A DNA stretch of 64,000 nucleotides, taken from assembly GCF_014268505.2 (NCBI RefSeq), contig NZ_JABWQP020000004.1, forward strand, positions 248,001-312,000, written 5' to 3'. Both the position numbers and the translations under genes were made by a program. The notes under the pieces were generated by a model. That model did not search any database. It saw only the letters and a list, made by a program, of their open reading frames with translations, and was not told where the DNA came from. Positions within the stretch are counted from its first letter, which is position 1. The number at the start of each line of letters is the position of its first letter. Below are positions 36,782-46,206 of this stretch, piece by piece. This DNA comes from Pseudomonas khorasanensis. GTDB lineage: Bacteria; Pseudomonadota; Gammaproteobacteria; Pseudomonadales; Pseudomonadaceae.

Positions 36782-37105
36782 TTAGCTCACCGGTACTGCA
36801 TGAACCTCCATATCTACACCCAGCGTAGCTCGAATTACCGAAAATATTTTGGCCAGGTTGTCCATGCTCGGATTGCCTTTGGCTGACAGCATTCGATGCA
36901 GACTTTTGCTGGGCTTTTCAGTTTCCCTTGCAAGCTCTTCAAATCCGACAGTCGCGTTGACAAGATCGCGCAAAATGATTCTGGCCACCTCTGGCTCGCC
37001 ATTCAGAAACAGCGTTGCAGCCTCGTCCAGTAATGCCTGGGCAAATTCGGGGTCACGTTGGGCACGCTCTGCAATTGTATGTTTGTAGCTTCGAGTGAGC
37101 GCCAT
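36782..37105 (-). CDS. Antitoxin, HTH-type addiction module protein
   Basis: The 107-residue protein carries a lambda-Cro-like helix-turn-helix (LVNATVGFEELARETEKPSK, SLHRMLSAKGNPSMDNLAKI), typical of antidote proteins paired with RelE/Gp49-type toxins. It follows its toxin gene by four bases in the toxin-first order seen in higBA-type modules. It is intact whereas the toxin is broken. The ATG at 37105 is preferred to a TTG one codon earlier. Confidence 0.85.
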   Translation of the reverse strand: MALTRSYKHTIAERAQRDPEFAQALLDEAATLFLNGEPEVARIILRDLVNATVGFEELARETEKPSKSLHRMLSAKGNPSMDNLAKIFSVIRATLGVDMEVHAVPVS

Positions 37106-37109
37106 CAAA

Positions 37110-37444
37110 TTATCTCCGGTTCTGTTCAGCTTTCTTTCGGATTCGAAATTCGGCCATCAGTGCTTTCACCTGTTTGATGTCCTGCTTCTGCGTGGATTTG
37201 TCTCCGCCACCGAACAAGATGATCAGTCGTTTGCCCTCTTGTACCAGATAGATTCTGTACCCGGATCCCCAGTTGATTCTGTATTCACCGAGGCCATCAA
37301 CCACTTGATATTGGAGGTGTTACCCATCTCCAACCGTGCCAAGGCAGTGGAAACTCTTGCTGCGGCCTGCACGCTCAAAGTGGAAACCCAACGGCCAAAC
37401 GGGCTTGAATCGTCTTCTTGTAGATATTCTTCGAGTGTGATCAC
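37110..37444 (-). pseudogene. Frameshifted RelE/HigB-like (Gp49 family) toxin
   Basis: The first part (ITLEEYLQEDDSSPFGRWVS through RLEMGNTSNIK) and the second part (VVDGLGEYRINWGSGYRIYL through FGGGDKSTQKQDIKQ) are the two halves of one toxin of about 111 residues but lie in different frames. Loss of one base near 37304-37306 (ATCAAGTGG for ATCAAAGTGG) explains the shift. Without it the gene would read through. The start is uncertain (GTG at 37444 or TTG at 37465). A sequencing error is possible. Confidence 0.8.
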
Positions 37445-37500
37445 AGTCGGCCCTGAAGGTAACAAATAGGTTACTTATCATGCAAGCCGTGGATCTTGCC

Positions 37501-38226
37501 TCAGGAAGTGAACGTCTCCAATTCAACAAGTGTTTCTTGAAGCGTCCAAAACTCCCGATCAACCCCCGGCAACCCCGGCCGCTTCAACACTATCACCGGC
37601 ACCCCACGTTCCCGAGCCACTTCCAGCTTCGGCTCGGTCGCGCTGCTGCCACTGTTTTTGCTGATCAGTACATCGATCTGCCTGCGATCGAACAGCGCTC
37701 GCTCATCCTCAAGCAGAAACGGCCCACGCGCGCCGATGACTTCGCTGCGTTCGTTGCCGGGATAAACGTCGAGGGCGCGCAGGGTCCAGAATTGTTCGGC
37801 AGGGATTTCGTCGAGGTGCTGCAACGGTTCGCGGCCCAAGGTGAACAGTGGGCGGGTAAACGGTTTGAGGGCGTCGATCAGTTCGGCCCAGTTGCTGACT
37901 TCGCGCCAGTCATCGCCCGGCTGCGGTTGCCACGCCGGACGGCGCAGGGCCCAGCAGGGGATGCCAGCCTGTTGCGCGGCGGTGGCGGCGTTCTGGCTGA
38001 TTTGTGCGGCGTAGGGATGGGTGGCGTCGAGCAGCAGATCGATGCCCTCGTCGCGAATGAATTGCGCCAGGCCCTCAGCGCCGCCGTAGCCGCCGACCCG
38101 AACCTGACAGGTGAGATCGCTCGGCACACGGCCAACCCCGGCCAGACTGTAGATGTGCTGCGGGCCAAGGGTGCGTGCAATCGCCAGCGCTTCAGTCACG
38201 CCGCCCAGCAATAGAATCCGCTTCAT
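37501..38226 (-). CDS. cobK: Precorrin-6A reductase CobK/CbiJ
   Basis: The enzyme reduces precorrin-6A with NADPH in corrin synthesis. The 241-residue product begins [20 protein letters not shown] (nucleotide-binding loop), and has [17 protein letters not shown] and [20 protein letters not shown], all CobK/CbiJ hallmarks. Its ATG overlaps the cbiD stop by four bases. It ends the minus-strand cobL-cbiD-cobK cluster. Confidence 0.94.
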   Translation of the reverse strand: MKRILLLGGVTEALAIARTLGPQHIYSLAGVGRVPSDLTCQVRVGGYGGAEGLAQFIRDEGIDLLLDATHPYAAQISQNAATAAQQAGIPCWALRRPAWQPQPGDDWREVSNWAELIDALKPFTRPLFTLGREPLQHLDEIPAEQFWTLRALDVYPGNERSEVIGARGPFLLEDERALFDRRQIDVLISKNSGSSATEPKLEVARERGVPVIVLKRPGLPGVDREFWTLQETLVELETFTS

Positions 38227-39320
38227 GCAACACCTGCGGCATGGCCAACGACGCCACCCTGACGATCGATCGCAAACACCTCGACCTGCACCGATCCCGG
38301 CACCACGCTGCGGGCAAAGTCCAAGGCGTGGCGGCACACTTCGTCGCCCAGGGCGATCCCCGCCGCACTGGCCATGGCCAACGCCTGCTGACTGGTATTG
38401 GCCTCACGAATGCTCTGCTGCAACGCCTCATTCGCGCCAATCGCCGCCGCCCACTCAGCCAGTTGCGGCAAGTCGATGCTCGAATGCCGCGAGTGCAGAT
38501 CCATGTGTCCTGCCGCCAGTTTGCTGATCTTGCCGAAACCGCCGCAGAGGCTGAGTTTATCCACAGGCACTTTGCGCAGATGCTTGAGCACGGCGCCGAC
38601 GAAGTCGCCCATTTCGATCAGGGCGATTTCCGGCAGGTTGTAGATCCGGCGCATGGTGTCTTCGCTGGCGTTGCCGGTGCACGCGGCGATGTGCAGATAA
38701 CCGTTGGTTTTGGCCACGTCGATGCCCTGATGAATCGAGGCGATGTACGCCGCGCAGGAAAACGGCCGGACGATGCCGCTGGTGCCAAGGATCGACAGAC
38801 CGCCAAGAATGCCCAGACGCGGGTTCATGGTTTTCAATGCCAGCGCCTCGCCGCCCTCGACATTGACCGTGACGTCGAAGCCGCCGGCATAGCCGGTTTC
38901 GGCGGCGAGCGAGGTCAGGTGATCGCTGATCATTTTGCGCGGCACCGGATTGATCGCCGGTTCGCCGACGGCCAATACCAGACCAGGGCGGGTCACCGTG
39001 CCGACGCCGACACCAGCGTTGAAACGAATCCCCGGTTCGCTCAGCAATCGCACCCGCGAATAGAGCAGGGCGCCATGGGTAACGTCAGGGTCATCGCCGG
39101 CATCCTTGATCGTGCCGGCCTCGGCGCCGTTTTCACTCAGACGACAGAACTCCAGACGCATCTGCACCTGCTTGCCCTTGGGCAAAGTAATGTGCACCGC
39201 GTCGGCGCTGACGCCGGTGAGCAACAGGCGCGCGGCGGCGAGGCTGGTGGCCGTGGCGCAGCTGCCCGTGGTCAGGCCGCTGCGCAGGGGGGCGGGTTGT
39301 TCGGCGGTTTCGTCACGCAT
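38223..39320 (-). CDS. cbiD: Cobalt-precorrin-5B C1-methyltransferase CbiD
   Basis: CbiD methylates C1 during corrin ring contraction. The 365-residue protein begins with [20 protein letters not shown] and contains [38 protein letters not shown] and [18 protein letters not shown], all conserved in CbiD. It overlaps cobL by eight bases and cobK by four. A CbiD inside a cluster that also has CobG is usual for Pseudomonas. Confidence 0.95.
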   Translation of the reverse strand: MRDETAEQPAPLRSGLTTGSCATATSLAAARLLLTGVSADAVHITLPKGKQVQMRLEFCRLSENGAEAGTIKDAGDDPDVTHGALLYSRVRLLSEPGIRFNAGVGVGTVTRPGLVLAVGEPAINPVPRKMISDHLTSLAAETGYAGGFDVTVNVEGGEALALKTMNPRLGILGGLSILGTSGIVRPFSCAAYIASIHQGIDVAKTNGYLHIAACTGNASEDTMRRIYNLPEIALIEMGDFVGAVLKHLRKVPVDKLSLCGGFGKISKLAAGHMDLHSRHSSIDLPQLAEWAAAIGANEALQQSIREANTSQQALAMASAAGIALGDEVCRHALDFARSVVPGSVQVEVFAIDRQGGVVGHAAGVA

Positions 39321-40524
39321 CGAGGGGTTTGACCAAATCCAGCAGGGTGATTGGCAATGCCTGACGCCAGGTGTCGAACTCGCCGAGCGGTTGCGCCTGG
39401 GCGACATGGATGCGTGTCAGTTCACCGCCGTACTGTTCGCGCCATTGCATCAGGGTGACTTCGCTTTGCAGCGTCACGGCATTGGCGACCAGGCGTCCGC
39501 CGGGCTTGAGGTGTTCCCAGCAGGTTTCGAACACGCCTTCGCGGGTGACGCCGCCGCCGATGAAAATCGCATCCGGACGCTCCAGCCCGGCCAGCGCTTG
39601 TGGCGCCTTGCCGCGAATCAGTTGCAGGCCGGGCACGCCCAGCGCATCGCGGTTGTGTTCAATCAGTTGCTGACGGCCCTCGTCGGCCTCGATGGCCAAC
39701 GTCCGACAGCTGGGGTGCGCGCGCATCCACTCGATGCCGATCGAGCCGCTGCCGGCGCCGACATCCCAGAGCAGTTCGCCGGGCGTTGGCGCAAGACGGG
39801 CGAGGGTGATGGCGCGTACTTCACGCTTGGTCAACTGACCGTCGTGCCGGAATGCCGAGTCGGGCAGGCCGGCCAATCGTGACAAGCGCGGTGTATTGGC
39901 ATCGGTCAGGCATTCGATAGCAATTACATTCAGATCGGCAACGACCGGGTTGTTCCAGTCATTGGCTGTGCCGTCGACACGGCGTTCGGCGCTACTGCCC
40001 AGATGCTCCAGAACGCTCATCCGACTCGGACCGAAACCGCGCTCACGCAGTAATTGCGCGACCGCCGCAGGGCTCTTGCCGTCATTGCTCAGCAGCAACA
40101 GGCGCACGCCGCTGAACAGTTGTGCATTCAGCGCCGCCAGCGGCCGGGCCACCAGCGACAGCGTCACCACATCCTGCAACGGCCAGGCGAGACGGGCGGC
40201 AGCCAGCGAACAGGAGGACGGCGCGGGCAGGATCAGCATCTCGTCGCCGGACACCAGACGCGCAAGGCTGGCACCGACGCCATAGAACATCGGATCACCG
40301 CTGGCCAGCACGCACACCGCTTTGCCACGTTGTTCCAACACTGGCGCCAGGGAAAAAGGAGTTGGCCATAACTGCTGTTCAGCGCGAATGCACACCGGCA
40401 GCAGGTCCAGTTGACGCTGGCCGCCGACGATCCGCGAGGCATTCATCAGGGCGCGTCGGGCATTTTTGCCCAGGCCCCCGAAGCCGTCTTCACCGATTCC
40501 CACAACTGTCAGCCAAGGTGTCAT
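39313..40524 (-). CDS. cobL: Precorrin-6Y C5,15-methyltransferase (decarboxylating) CobL
   Basis: The 403-residue bifunctional enzyme has an N-terminal CbiE tetrapyrrole methylase domain ([38 protein letters not shown]) and a C-terminal CbiT Rossmann methyltransferase/decarboxylase ([39 protein letters not shown]). It is the first gene of the minus-strand cob cluster, with a 226-bp AT-rich gap to the next plus-strand gene. Confidence 0.95.
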   Translation of the reverse strand: MTPWLTVVGIGEDGFGGLGKNARRALMNASRIVGGQRQLDLLPVCIRAEQQLWPTPFSLAPVLEQRGKAVCVLASGDPMFYGVGASLARLVSGDEMLILPAPSSCSLAAARLAWPLQDVVTLSLVARPLAALNAQLFSGVRLLLLSNDGKSPAAVAQLLRERGFGPSRMSVLEHLGSSAERRVDGTANDWNNPVVADLNVIAIECLTDANTPRLSRLAGLPDSAFRHDGQLTKREVRAITLARLAPTPGELLWDVGAGSGSIGIEWMRAHPSCRTLAIEADEGRQQLIEHNRDALGVPGLQLIRGKAPQALAGLERPDAIFIGGGVTREGVFETCWEHLKPGGRLVANAVTLQSEVTLMQWREQYGGELTRIHVAQAQPLGEFDTWRQALPITLLDLVKPLDA

Positions 40525-40750
40525 ACCGTTCCCTGATCCAGGATTGATCTACAAGGGCGGCATGATAACGCGGCGGTTGAGATCTGACGCGGATCTCGTC
40601 GCCTGCGGCGTTTTCGGGGTGGCTGGAAACTCGATGTATATAAAAATTACTTCTTCAGGTTGTTGGTTTTGTTAGTTTCAGTGCGCCTCGGGCTGTTGAG
40701 GTTATTTGAATATATTTTGTTAAACCGAAAGTTTGATCGAGGGAAAAGAT

Positions 40751-41407
40751 ATGGACATCAATTCAAGTTCCAATGCCGTCACCAGCCATGCGGTTGGCAT
40801 GGGCAATGTGCTGTTTGCAAACGTCGAAGGCCAACCTGCAGACGACATGAGGTTTTTCATGAACTGCATTTATATTGCCTTGGACAAAGCAGATAAAACG
40901 TATAGCAGTGATAAGAAGCCGGGGCCGTGGTTCGACCATTTTGTCGGAATGCTCTGGTCAATGGGCTGGACTGCCGAGGGCGAGTCGATCGAACGGGTCG
41001 AAGAGGACTTTTCCGGCTCGGTTCAAAAGGCCTGGCGCAGTTCGGTAGCGCCTCTTCTCACCCGAGCGCAGTTGTTGCAAGTTGAAGCCAGCCTCGCCAG
41101 GCTTGAAAGCGACGTTGCACTGCTCAATAAGTTTGTCGGGTTAAGCGGCAAGACCTTCAATTCGCACATCGTACCTGTCAGTTATAACCGGCGGGGGGAA
41201 ATAGAGATAGTGATCAGCCATGTTCGACTCATCAAGTCTGTCCTCACGACTAATGTGCTGTTCTGGCAGGTACATCAGCCACAGTCCCAGCTGGATGTTC
41301 GCGCCTGCAAACTGGTGATAACCCGCCGGGCATTGAATGCCAATCAAACAATCGTGGAACAGGCTATTGGTGAGGTTTCCCTTGAAATTGAGGAATACGA
41401 AATCTGA
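40751..41407 (+). CDS. Unknown protein, EEYEI-tail family (member 1)
   Basis: The 218-residue protein matches no family I know. It has an N-terminal helical part (FFMNCIYIALDKADKTYSSD, GPWFDHFVGMLWSMGWTAEG) and a C-terminal half of beta type (TTNVLFWQVHQPQSQLDVRA). Its last residues (LEIEEYEI) are almost the same as the tail of the protein at 61594-62394 (KIEEYEI), and the segment layout matches that protein and the one at 62451. There is no signal peptide. It sits alone between the divergent cobL and cobG, with AT-rich upstream DNA. Start is the ATG at 40751 with GAGGGA before it. Function unknown; a link with the toxin island 5 kb downstream is suspected. Confidence 0.72.
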   Translation: MDINSSSNAVTSHAVGMGNVLFANVEGQPADDMRFFMNCIYIALDKADKTYSSDKKPGPWFDHFVGMLWSMGWTAEGESIERVEEDFSGSVQKAWRSSVAPLLTRAQLLQVEASLARLESDVALLNKFVGLSGKTFNSHIVPVSYNRRGEIEIVISHVRLIKSVLTTNVLFWQVHQPQSQLDVRACKLVITRRALNANQTIVEQAIGEVSLEIEEYEI

Positions 41408-41462
41408 GGTCTGCGGTGGAGATTTTTTATGGGGTTCGCGAGAATTCCGATGGGCAGGCATT

Positions 41463-41491
41463 TTCATGCGCCGGGGCAAAACAGGCATAAT
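41463..41491 (+). promoter_or_regulatory. Candidate sigma-70 promoter of cobG
   Basis: CATAAT at 41486-41491 resembles the -10 box, and TTCATG at 41463-41468 is a weak -35 at 17 bp. It lies 48 bp before the proposed cobG start. No cobalamin riboswitch (B12 box) was seen in the short leader. Confidence 0.35.
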
Positions 41492-41538
41492 GGCGCCCTC
41501 TCGCCCACCACAGCGCTGCCCTGCCAGACGGCCACCCT

Positions 41539-42855
41539 TTGAACGAACACCCGATTTCCACCGCCCTACGCCCCTCGGCCTGCCCGGGGTTGCTGCGTAT
41601 CGTCCAGGCGTTGGATGGCGGCATCTGCCGGATCAAGCTGAATGGCGGTTCGATAAGTTCCGATCAGGCTGATGCAGTGGCCGATGCCGTCGAGCGTTTC
41701 GCCAGCGGCGCGATCGAGGCAACCAACCGCGCCAATCTGCAGATCCGCGGTATCGGCGGACAGTCTGCTGCGTTAATCAACAGCTTGCTGGGCGCCGGAC
41801 TCGGGCCGCGAACCGCTGCGGCCGATGACGTGCGCAATCTGATGCTCAGCCCTGCCGCGGGAATTGACCGGCAGATGCTCTGCGACACTCGCACACTTGC
41901 CGGGCAGATCCTCGAAACGCTGCAAAGCCACCCGCGTTTCCACGAGTTGAGCGCCAAGTTCGCCGTGCAGCTGGACGGTGGCGAGGCGCTGGCGATGCTT
42001 GAGCATCCGCATGATCTGTGGATGTCGGCGTTCGATTGCGATGGCGAAACGTTGCTGGCGTTTGGTCTTGCGGGTTGCCCGACGGATCGTGCTGTCGGTG
42101 CCGTGCCTTTGGAAAACGGTCACGCGCTGGTGATCGCGGTGCTGGAACTGTTCCTCGATCTGGCACGGCCAGAGCAGACGCGGATGCGTCATTTGCTTGA
42201 TGAGCTGCCAATGCTGGCGTTCCTCGAACAGCTCAGAACACGCCTGCCGATCAAAGCGACTAGAGATTGGCAGCGCACTCCGGCAGCCACGGATGATCTG
42301 CACATCGGCGTTCATCCACAAAACGCTGACAAGCATGTCTACGTGGGTGCGGTGCCGCCATTGGGGCGCCTCGATTCGGTCATGCTGCGCGGCGTGGCTC
42401 AACTGGCGCGGCGATTCGGCGATGGCAACCTGCGGTTCACGCCGTGGCAGAGTCTGCTGGTGCCAAACGTGAAAACGGACGATGCCGTTCAAGTTGTCGA
42501 AGGCCTCAAGCGACTCAACCTGCTGACCCAGGCCGCTGAGCCCTTGTCGAAAATCATTGCCTGCACCGGTTCCAGCGGCTGCGGCAAAGGCCTGGCCGAC
42601 ACCAAAGGTGATGCGCGTGTGTTGGCGAGGTTGTTGCCTTCTGCGCAGAGCGTTCACCTGTCCGGCTGTTCGCGCTCCTGCGCCGCCGCGCACCGTGCCC
42701 CGGCCACTTTGCTGGCGGTCAGCCCCGGTCATTACGACCTCTATTTCCGCGATTCAGCAGCGCCCGGTTTCGGCGCGCTGCACGCTTGCAACCTTACTAT
42801 TGAAGCGGCCGCGACCCTGCTCGACGCCCGCTCCCGGAGCCCCCTTGATGCTTGA
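41539..42855 (+). CDS. cobG: Precorrin-3B synthase CobG
   Basis: CobG is the monooxygenase of aerobic cobalamin synthesis that prepares precorrin-3A for ring contraction. The 438-residue protein has the nitrite/sulfite reductase fold with repeated ferredoxin-like halves (ALRPSACPGLLRIVQALDGG; DDLHIGVHPQNADKHVYVGA) and the Fe-S/heme cysteines CTGSSGC and CSRSC. The best start is a TTG at 41539, because no ATG or GTG precedes the conserved ALRPSACPG region; no clear ribosome site is visible. It overlaps cobH by eight bases. Confidence 0.93.
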   Translation: MNEHPISTALRPSACPGLLRIVQALDGGICRIKLNGGSISSDQADAVADAVERFASGAIEATNRANLQIRGIGGQSAALINSLLGAGLGPRTAAADDVRNLMLSPAAGIDRQMLCDTRTLAGQILETLQSHPRFHELSAKFAVQLDGGEALAMLEHPHDLWMSAFDCDGETLLAFGLAGCPTDRAVGAVPLENGHALVIAVLELFLDLARPEQTRMRHLLDELPMLAFLEQLRTRLPIKATRDWQRTPAATDDLHIGVHPQNADKHVYVGAVPPLGRLDSVMLRGVAQLARRFGDGNLRFTPWQSLLVPNVKTDDAVQVVEGLKRLNLLTQAAEPLSKIIACTGSSGCGKGLADTKGDARVLARLLPSAQSVHLSGCSRSCAAAHRAPATLLAVSPGHYDLYFRDSAAPGFGALHACNLTIEAAATLLDARSRSPLDA

Positions 42856-43474
42856 TTACATCCGCGACGGTCAGGAGATCTATCGCAACTCCTTCGCGAT
42901 CATTCGCCGCGAGGCCAATCTGGCGCGCATTCCCGCCGACCTGGAAAAGCTCGCGGTGCGGGTGATTCACGCCTGCGGCATGGTCGAGGCGGTCGACGGT
43001 TTGCAATTCTCCGAGGGCGCGGGCAAGGCCGGGCGCGATGCGCTGGCGGCCGGTGCGCCGATCCTGTGTGATGCGCGCATGGTTTCCGAAGGCGTGACCC
43101 GTACGCGCCTGCCGGCCAATAACGAAGTGATCTGCACCTTGCGCGATGACAGCGTGCCGGAGCTTGCGCGTGAGCTGGGCAATACCCGCTCGGCCGCCGC
43201 GCTGGAACTGTGGCGTCCGCATCTGGCCGGCAGCGTCGTGGTGATCGGCAACGCGCCGACTGCGCTGTTCTATCTGCTGGAAATGCTCGACACCGGCGCA
43301 CCGAAACCGGCGCTGATCCTCGGCTTCCCGGTCGGCTTCGTCGGCGCCGCCGAATCGAAAGCCGCCCTGGCCGCCGACAGCCGTGGCGTGCCGTTCGTGA
43401 TCATGCAAGGGCGCCTGGGCGGTAGCGCCATGGCTGCCGCCGCCGTCAATGCCCTCGCCACGGAGATCGAATGA
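42848..43474 (+). CDS. cobH: Precorrin-8X methylmutase CobH
   Basis: CobH moves a methyl group from C11 to C12 to give hydrogenobyrinate. The 208-residue product has [39 protein letters not shown] (the His is the catalytic acid) and [20 protein letters not shown] at 42848 overlaps the cobG end, and the stop overlaps the cobI ATG. Confidence 0.96.
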   Translation: MLDYIRDGQEIYRNSFAIIRREANLARIPADLEKLAVRVIHACGMVEAVDGLQFSEGAGKAGRDALAAGAPILCDARMVSEGVTRTRLPANNEVICTLRDDSVPELARELGNTRSAAALELWRPHLAGSVVVIGNAPTALFYLLEMLDTGAPKPALILGFPVGFVGAAESKAALAADSRGVPFVIMQGRLGGSAMAAAAVNALATEIE

Positions 43475-44205
43475 TGCAGGCCAAAGGACGTCTGATCGGC
43501 CTCGGTGTCGGCCCTGGTGATCCGGAGCTGATTACGGTCAAAGCATTGCGCCTGCTGCGCGAATCGCCGGTGGTCGCGTACTTCGTGGCCAAGGGCAAGA
43601 AGGGCAATGCGTTCGGCATCATCGAGGCGCATCTGGTCGAGGCGCAGAATCTGCTGCCGCTCGTCTACCCGGTGACCACCGAGGCCTTACCGGCGCCGCT
43701 GTCGTATGAACAGGTCATCAGCGATTTCTACGACGAAGCCGCTGTGGCGGTGGCCGAGCATCTGAATGCCGGCCGCGACGTGGCGGTGATCTGCGAGGGC
43801 GACCCGTTCTTCTACGGCTCTTACATGTATTTGCATGATCGTCTCGCCAGCCGTTACGAGGCCGAAGTCGTGCCCGGCGTGTGCTCGATGCTCGGCGGCG
43901 CCTCGGTGCTCGGCGCACCGCTGGTGTATCGCAATCAAAGCCTGTCGGTGCTTTCCGGCGTGCTGCCCCATGATGAATTGAAGCGGCGGCTGGCGGACGC
44001 CGACGCGGCGGTGATCATGAAACTGGGGCGCAACTTTCCCAAAGTGCGTCAGGTGCTGGAAGAACTCGGCCTCGCCGAGCGCGCGTTGTATGTCGAGCGC
44101 GCGACCATGGCCAATCAGAAGATCGTGCCGATGGATCAGGTCGAGCCGATGTCCTCGCCGTACTTCTCGCTGATCATCGTCCCGGGCGAACGGTGGCAAG
44201 GTTGA
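43471..44205 (+). CDS. cobI: Precorrin-2 C20-methyltransferase CobI
   Basis: CobI methylates C20 of precorrin-2 with SAM. The 244-residue product has the tetrapyrrole methylase signatures [20 protein letters not shown] and [19 protein letters not shown], plus [20 protein letters not shown]. It overlaps cobH by four bases and shares one base with the start of the next gene. Confidence 0.96.
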   Translation: MMQAKGRLIGLGVGPGDPELITVKALRLLRESPVVAYFVAKGKKGNAFGIIEAHLVEAQNLLPLVYPVTTEALPAPLSYEQVISDFYDEAAVAVAEHLNAGRDVAVICEGDPFFYGSYMYLHDRLASRYEAEVVPGVCSMLGGASVLGAPLVYRNQSLSVLSGVLPHDELKRRLADADAAVIMKLGRNFPKVRQVLEELGLAERALYVERATMANQKIVPMDQVEPMSSPYFSLIIVPGERWQG

Positions 44206-45905
44206 TGACTCACTCCACCCCCGCCATTGTCATCCTCGGCCAGGGCAGTCTCGCCACGGCACGCCGTATTCAGCAGGTCTATCCGGCCGCAAAGATTCAT
44301 GGCCTTGCCGGGCGCGTCGAGAGCGCCGACTGCACGTATCAGGAATTCGGCGCGACCTTGCGTACGCTGTATCAGCAGGACACGCCGATCATTGCCCTGT
44401 GCGCGGCCGGCATTGTCATTCGCACTCTTGCGCCGTTGCTGCTGGAGAAGGGCGCCGAACCGGCGGTACTGGCCGTGGCTGAAGACGGCAGCGCCGTGGT
44501 GCCGTTGCTCGGCGGGCTGGGCGGGGTCAACGTCATGGCGCGCGACATCGCGGCGGCGCTGCAAGTGGCGCCGGCAATCACCACCAGCGGCGAATTGCGC
44601 TTTGGCACCTGCCTGCTCAACCCGCCAAGCGGTTATGCCCTGGCGGATATCGAGTCGGGCAAACGTTTCGTTTCCGATCTGCTCGCCGGGCACAGCGTGC
44701 GCATCGAAGGCGCGGCGCCGTGGCTGGATCAGGCGCAGTTACCGCAGGATCCGCAGGCGCAGCGTTCGATCCATGTCAGCAGCGCACAGCGCGAGGCGCG
44801 CGCCGATGAGCTGCTGATTTATCCGCGCAGTGTTGCGGTGGCGGTGAGTGCTGAAGTGGCGGATCTGCCGAACGCTGTTCGCGATGCATTGCATCAGGCG
44901 AACGTTGCTGTGCAATCACTGGCCTGTCTCGTGGCGTCCGATACTGAAATGGCTTCGGCGAATTTGCGTGCGGCTGCATTCGAATTGGGTGTGCCGCTGC
45001 GTTTCGTGGCGGTGCAAGGCGATCTTCAGGCGTTGACACGCGTTGCACTGCCTGAAGCCAACGTTATCTGCCTCGACAGCGTTGCGATCGCCATCGCCGG
45101 GCAGCCGCTGGACGTGTCGCAGATCGGCCGCCCACGCGGTCGTCTCGCAGTGATCGGCCTTGGCCCCGGTGCCGCCGAACTGATGGTGCCGGCCGTGAAA
45201 GCCGAACTGGCCCGCGCCACCGATGTGCTCGGTTATGAAACCTACGTGCGGATGGCTGGGCCGTTCCGTGACGATCAGGTGCAGCATTGCACCGACAATC
45301 GCGAAGAAATGCAGCGTGCCCGCCATGCCTTCAGACTCGCCGTCGAGGGACGCTCGGTGATCGTGGTTTCTTCCGGAGATCCGGGCGTATTCGCCATGGC
45401 CGCCGCCGTGCTCGAAGCCCTGCACGAAACGGATGATCCTGCCTGGCACAGCGTCGATCTGGAGATTCTGCCGGGCGTGTCGGCGTCGCTGGCCACTGCC
45501 GCCCAGGCCGGTGCGCCGCTGGGCCATGATTTCTGCGTGATGTCGCTGTCGGACAACCTCAAGCCGTGGACAATCATCGAGAAACGTCTGGACCTCGCCG
45601 CCGAAGCGGATCTGGCTTTGGCGTTCTACAACCCGATTTCCCGTGCGCGTCCGTGGCAATTGGGCCGCGCGCTGGAAATTGTCGCGCAGCACCGCACGCC
45701 GCAAACCCCTGTGGTGCTGGGACGTGACATCGGTCGTCCGGGACAGACCTTGCGTACCACCACGCTGGGCGCGCTGACCCCGGATCAAGTGGACATGCGC
45801 ACGATGGTGCTGATTGGTTCCTCCACGACCTGCACGTTTCCCCGTGCCGAGGGAGGTGACTGGGTGTATACGCCGCGTTGGTATGGCGAAAAACCGATTG
45901 GCTGA
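44205..45905 (+). CDS. cobJ: CbiG-CobJ fusion (cobalt-precorrin-5A hydrolase / precorrin-3B C17-methyltransferase)
   Basis: The 566-residue protein joins two enzymes. The N-terminal half (about 1-300) is CbiG: IIALCAAGIVIRTLAPLLLE, SAVVPLLGGLGGVNVMARDI, then the C-terminal CbiG domain with SLACLVASDTEMASANLRAA. The C-terminal half (about 315-560) is CobJ: LAVIGLGPGAAELMVPAVKA, VSSGDPGVFAMAAAVLEAL, ALAFYNPISRARPWQLGRAL. CbiG opens the delta-lactone made in ring contraction. The ATG at 44205 overlaps the cobI stop (TGATG); an alternative GTG lies four codons upstream. The fusion is typical of pseudomonads. Confidence 0.94.
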   Translation: MTHSTPAIVILGQGSLATARRIQQVYPAAKIHGLAGRVESADCTYQEFGATLRTLYQQDTPIIALCAAGIVIRTLAPLLLEKGAEPAVLAVAEDGSAVVPLLGGLGGVNVMARDIAAALQVAPAITTSGELRFGTCLLNPPSGYALADIESGKRFVSDLLAGHSVRIEGAAPWLDQAQLPQDPQAQRSIHVSSAQREARADELLIYPRSVAVAVSAEVADLPNAVRDALHQANVAVQSLACLVASDTEMASANLRAAAFELGVPLRFVAVQGDLQALTRVALPEANVICLDSVAIAIAGQPLDVSQIGRPRGRLAVIGLGPGAAELMVPAVKAELARATDVLGYETYVRMAGPFRDDQVQHCTDNREEMQRARHAFRLAVEGRSVIVVSSGDPGVFAMAAAVLEALHETDDPAWHSVDLEILPGVSASLATAAQAGAPLGHDFCVMSLSDNLKPWTIIEKRLDLAAEADLALAFYNPISRARPWQLGRALEIVAQHRTPQTPVVLGRDIGRPGQTLRTTTLGALTPDQVDMRTMVLIGSSTTCTFPRAEGGDWVYTPRWYGEKPIG

Positions 45906-45994
45906 CACAGCCTCTGTTACTTGCCGACGATAAGTTGTAAGAAATTCCATGTCTGCCTGACATCAGGTCGATACTATTTATTAAGTTAAAGAGT

Positions 45995-46032
45995 AAAAAA
46001 AGTCGCAATCCTTCCGGGGGCGCGGCTTTTTT
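45995..46032 (+). terminator. Terminator after cobJ
   Basis: AAAAAAGTCGC and GCGCGGCTTTTTT form a GC-topped stem followed by a T-run. The rest of the 301-bp gap (45906-46206) holds AT-rich DNA before the first toxin gene and no other feature I can support. Confidence 0.8.
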
Positions 46033-46206
46033 CGTTTATATGACCGGCCACTGACAGACGCAGTTGTTACTGAGTAGTGCGATATGCGCGACGAAACGTT
46101 ATTCGATGTTTCCTCTGACAAGGCTTGAGCCTATTGCAAGTTTGAGTGTACCGGGGTTCCCCATTAGGTTTGTCCGACTTTAATGATTCTTCAAGGAATA
46201 AGGCGG

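Noticed and set aside
40525..41538. Cobalamin riboswitch near cobL/cobG
   Set aside because: No B12-box-like sequence or enough leader length was seen on either strand.
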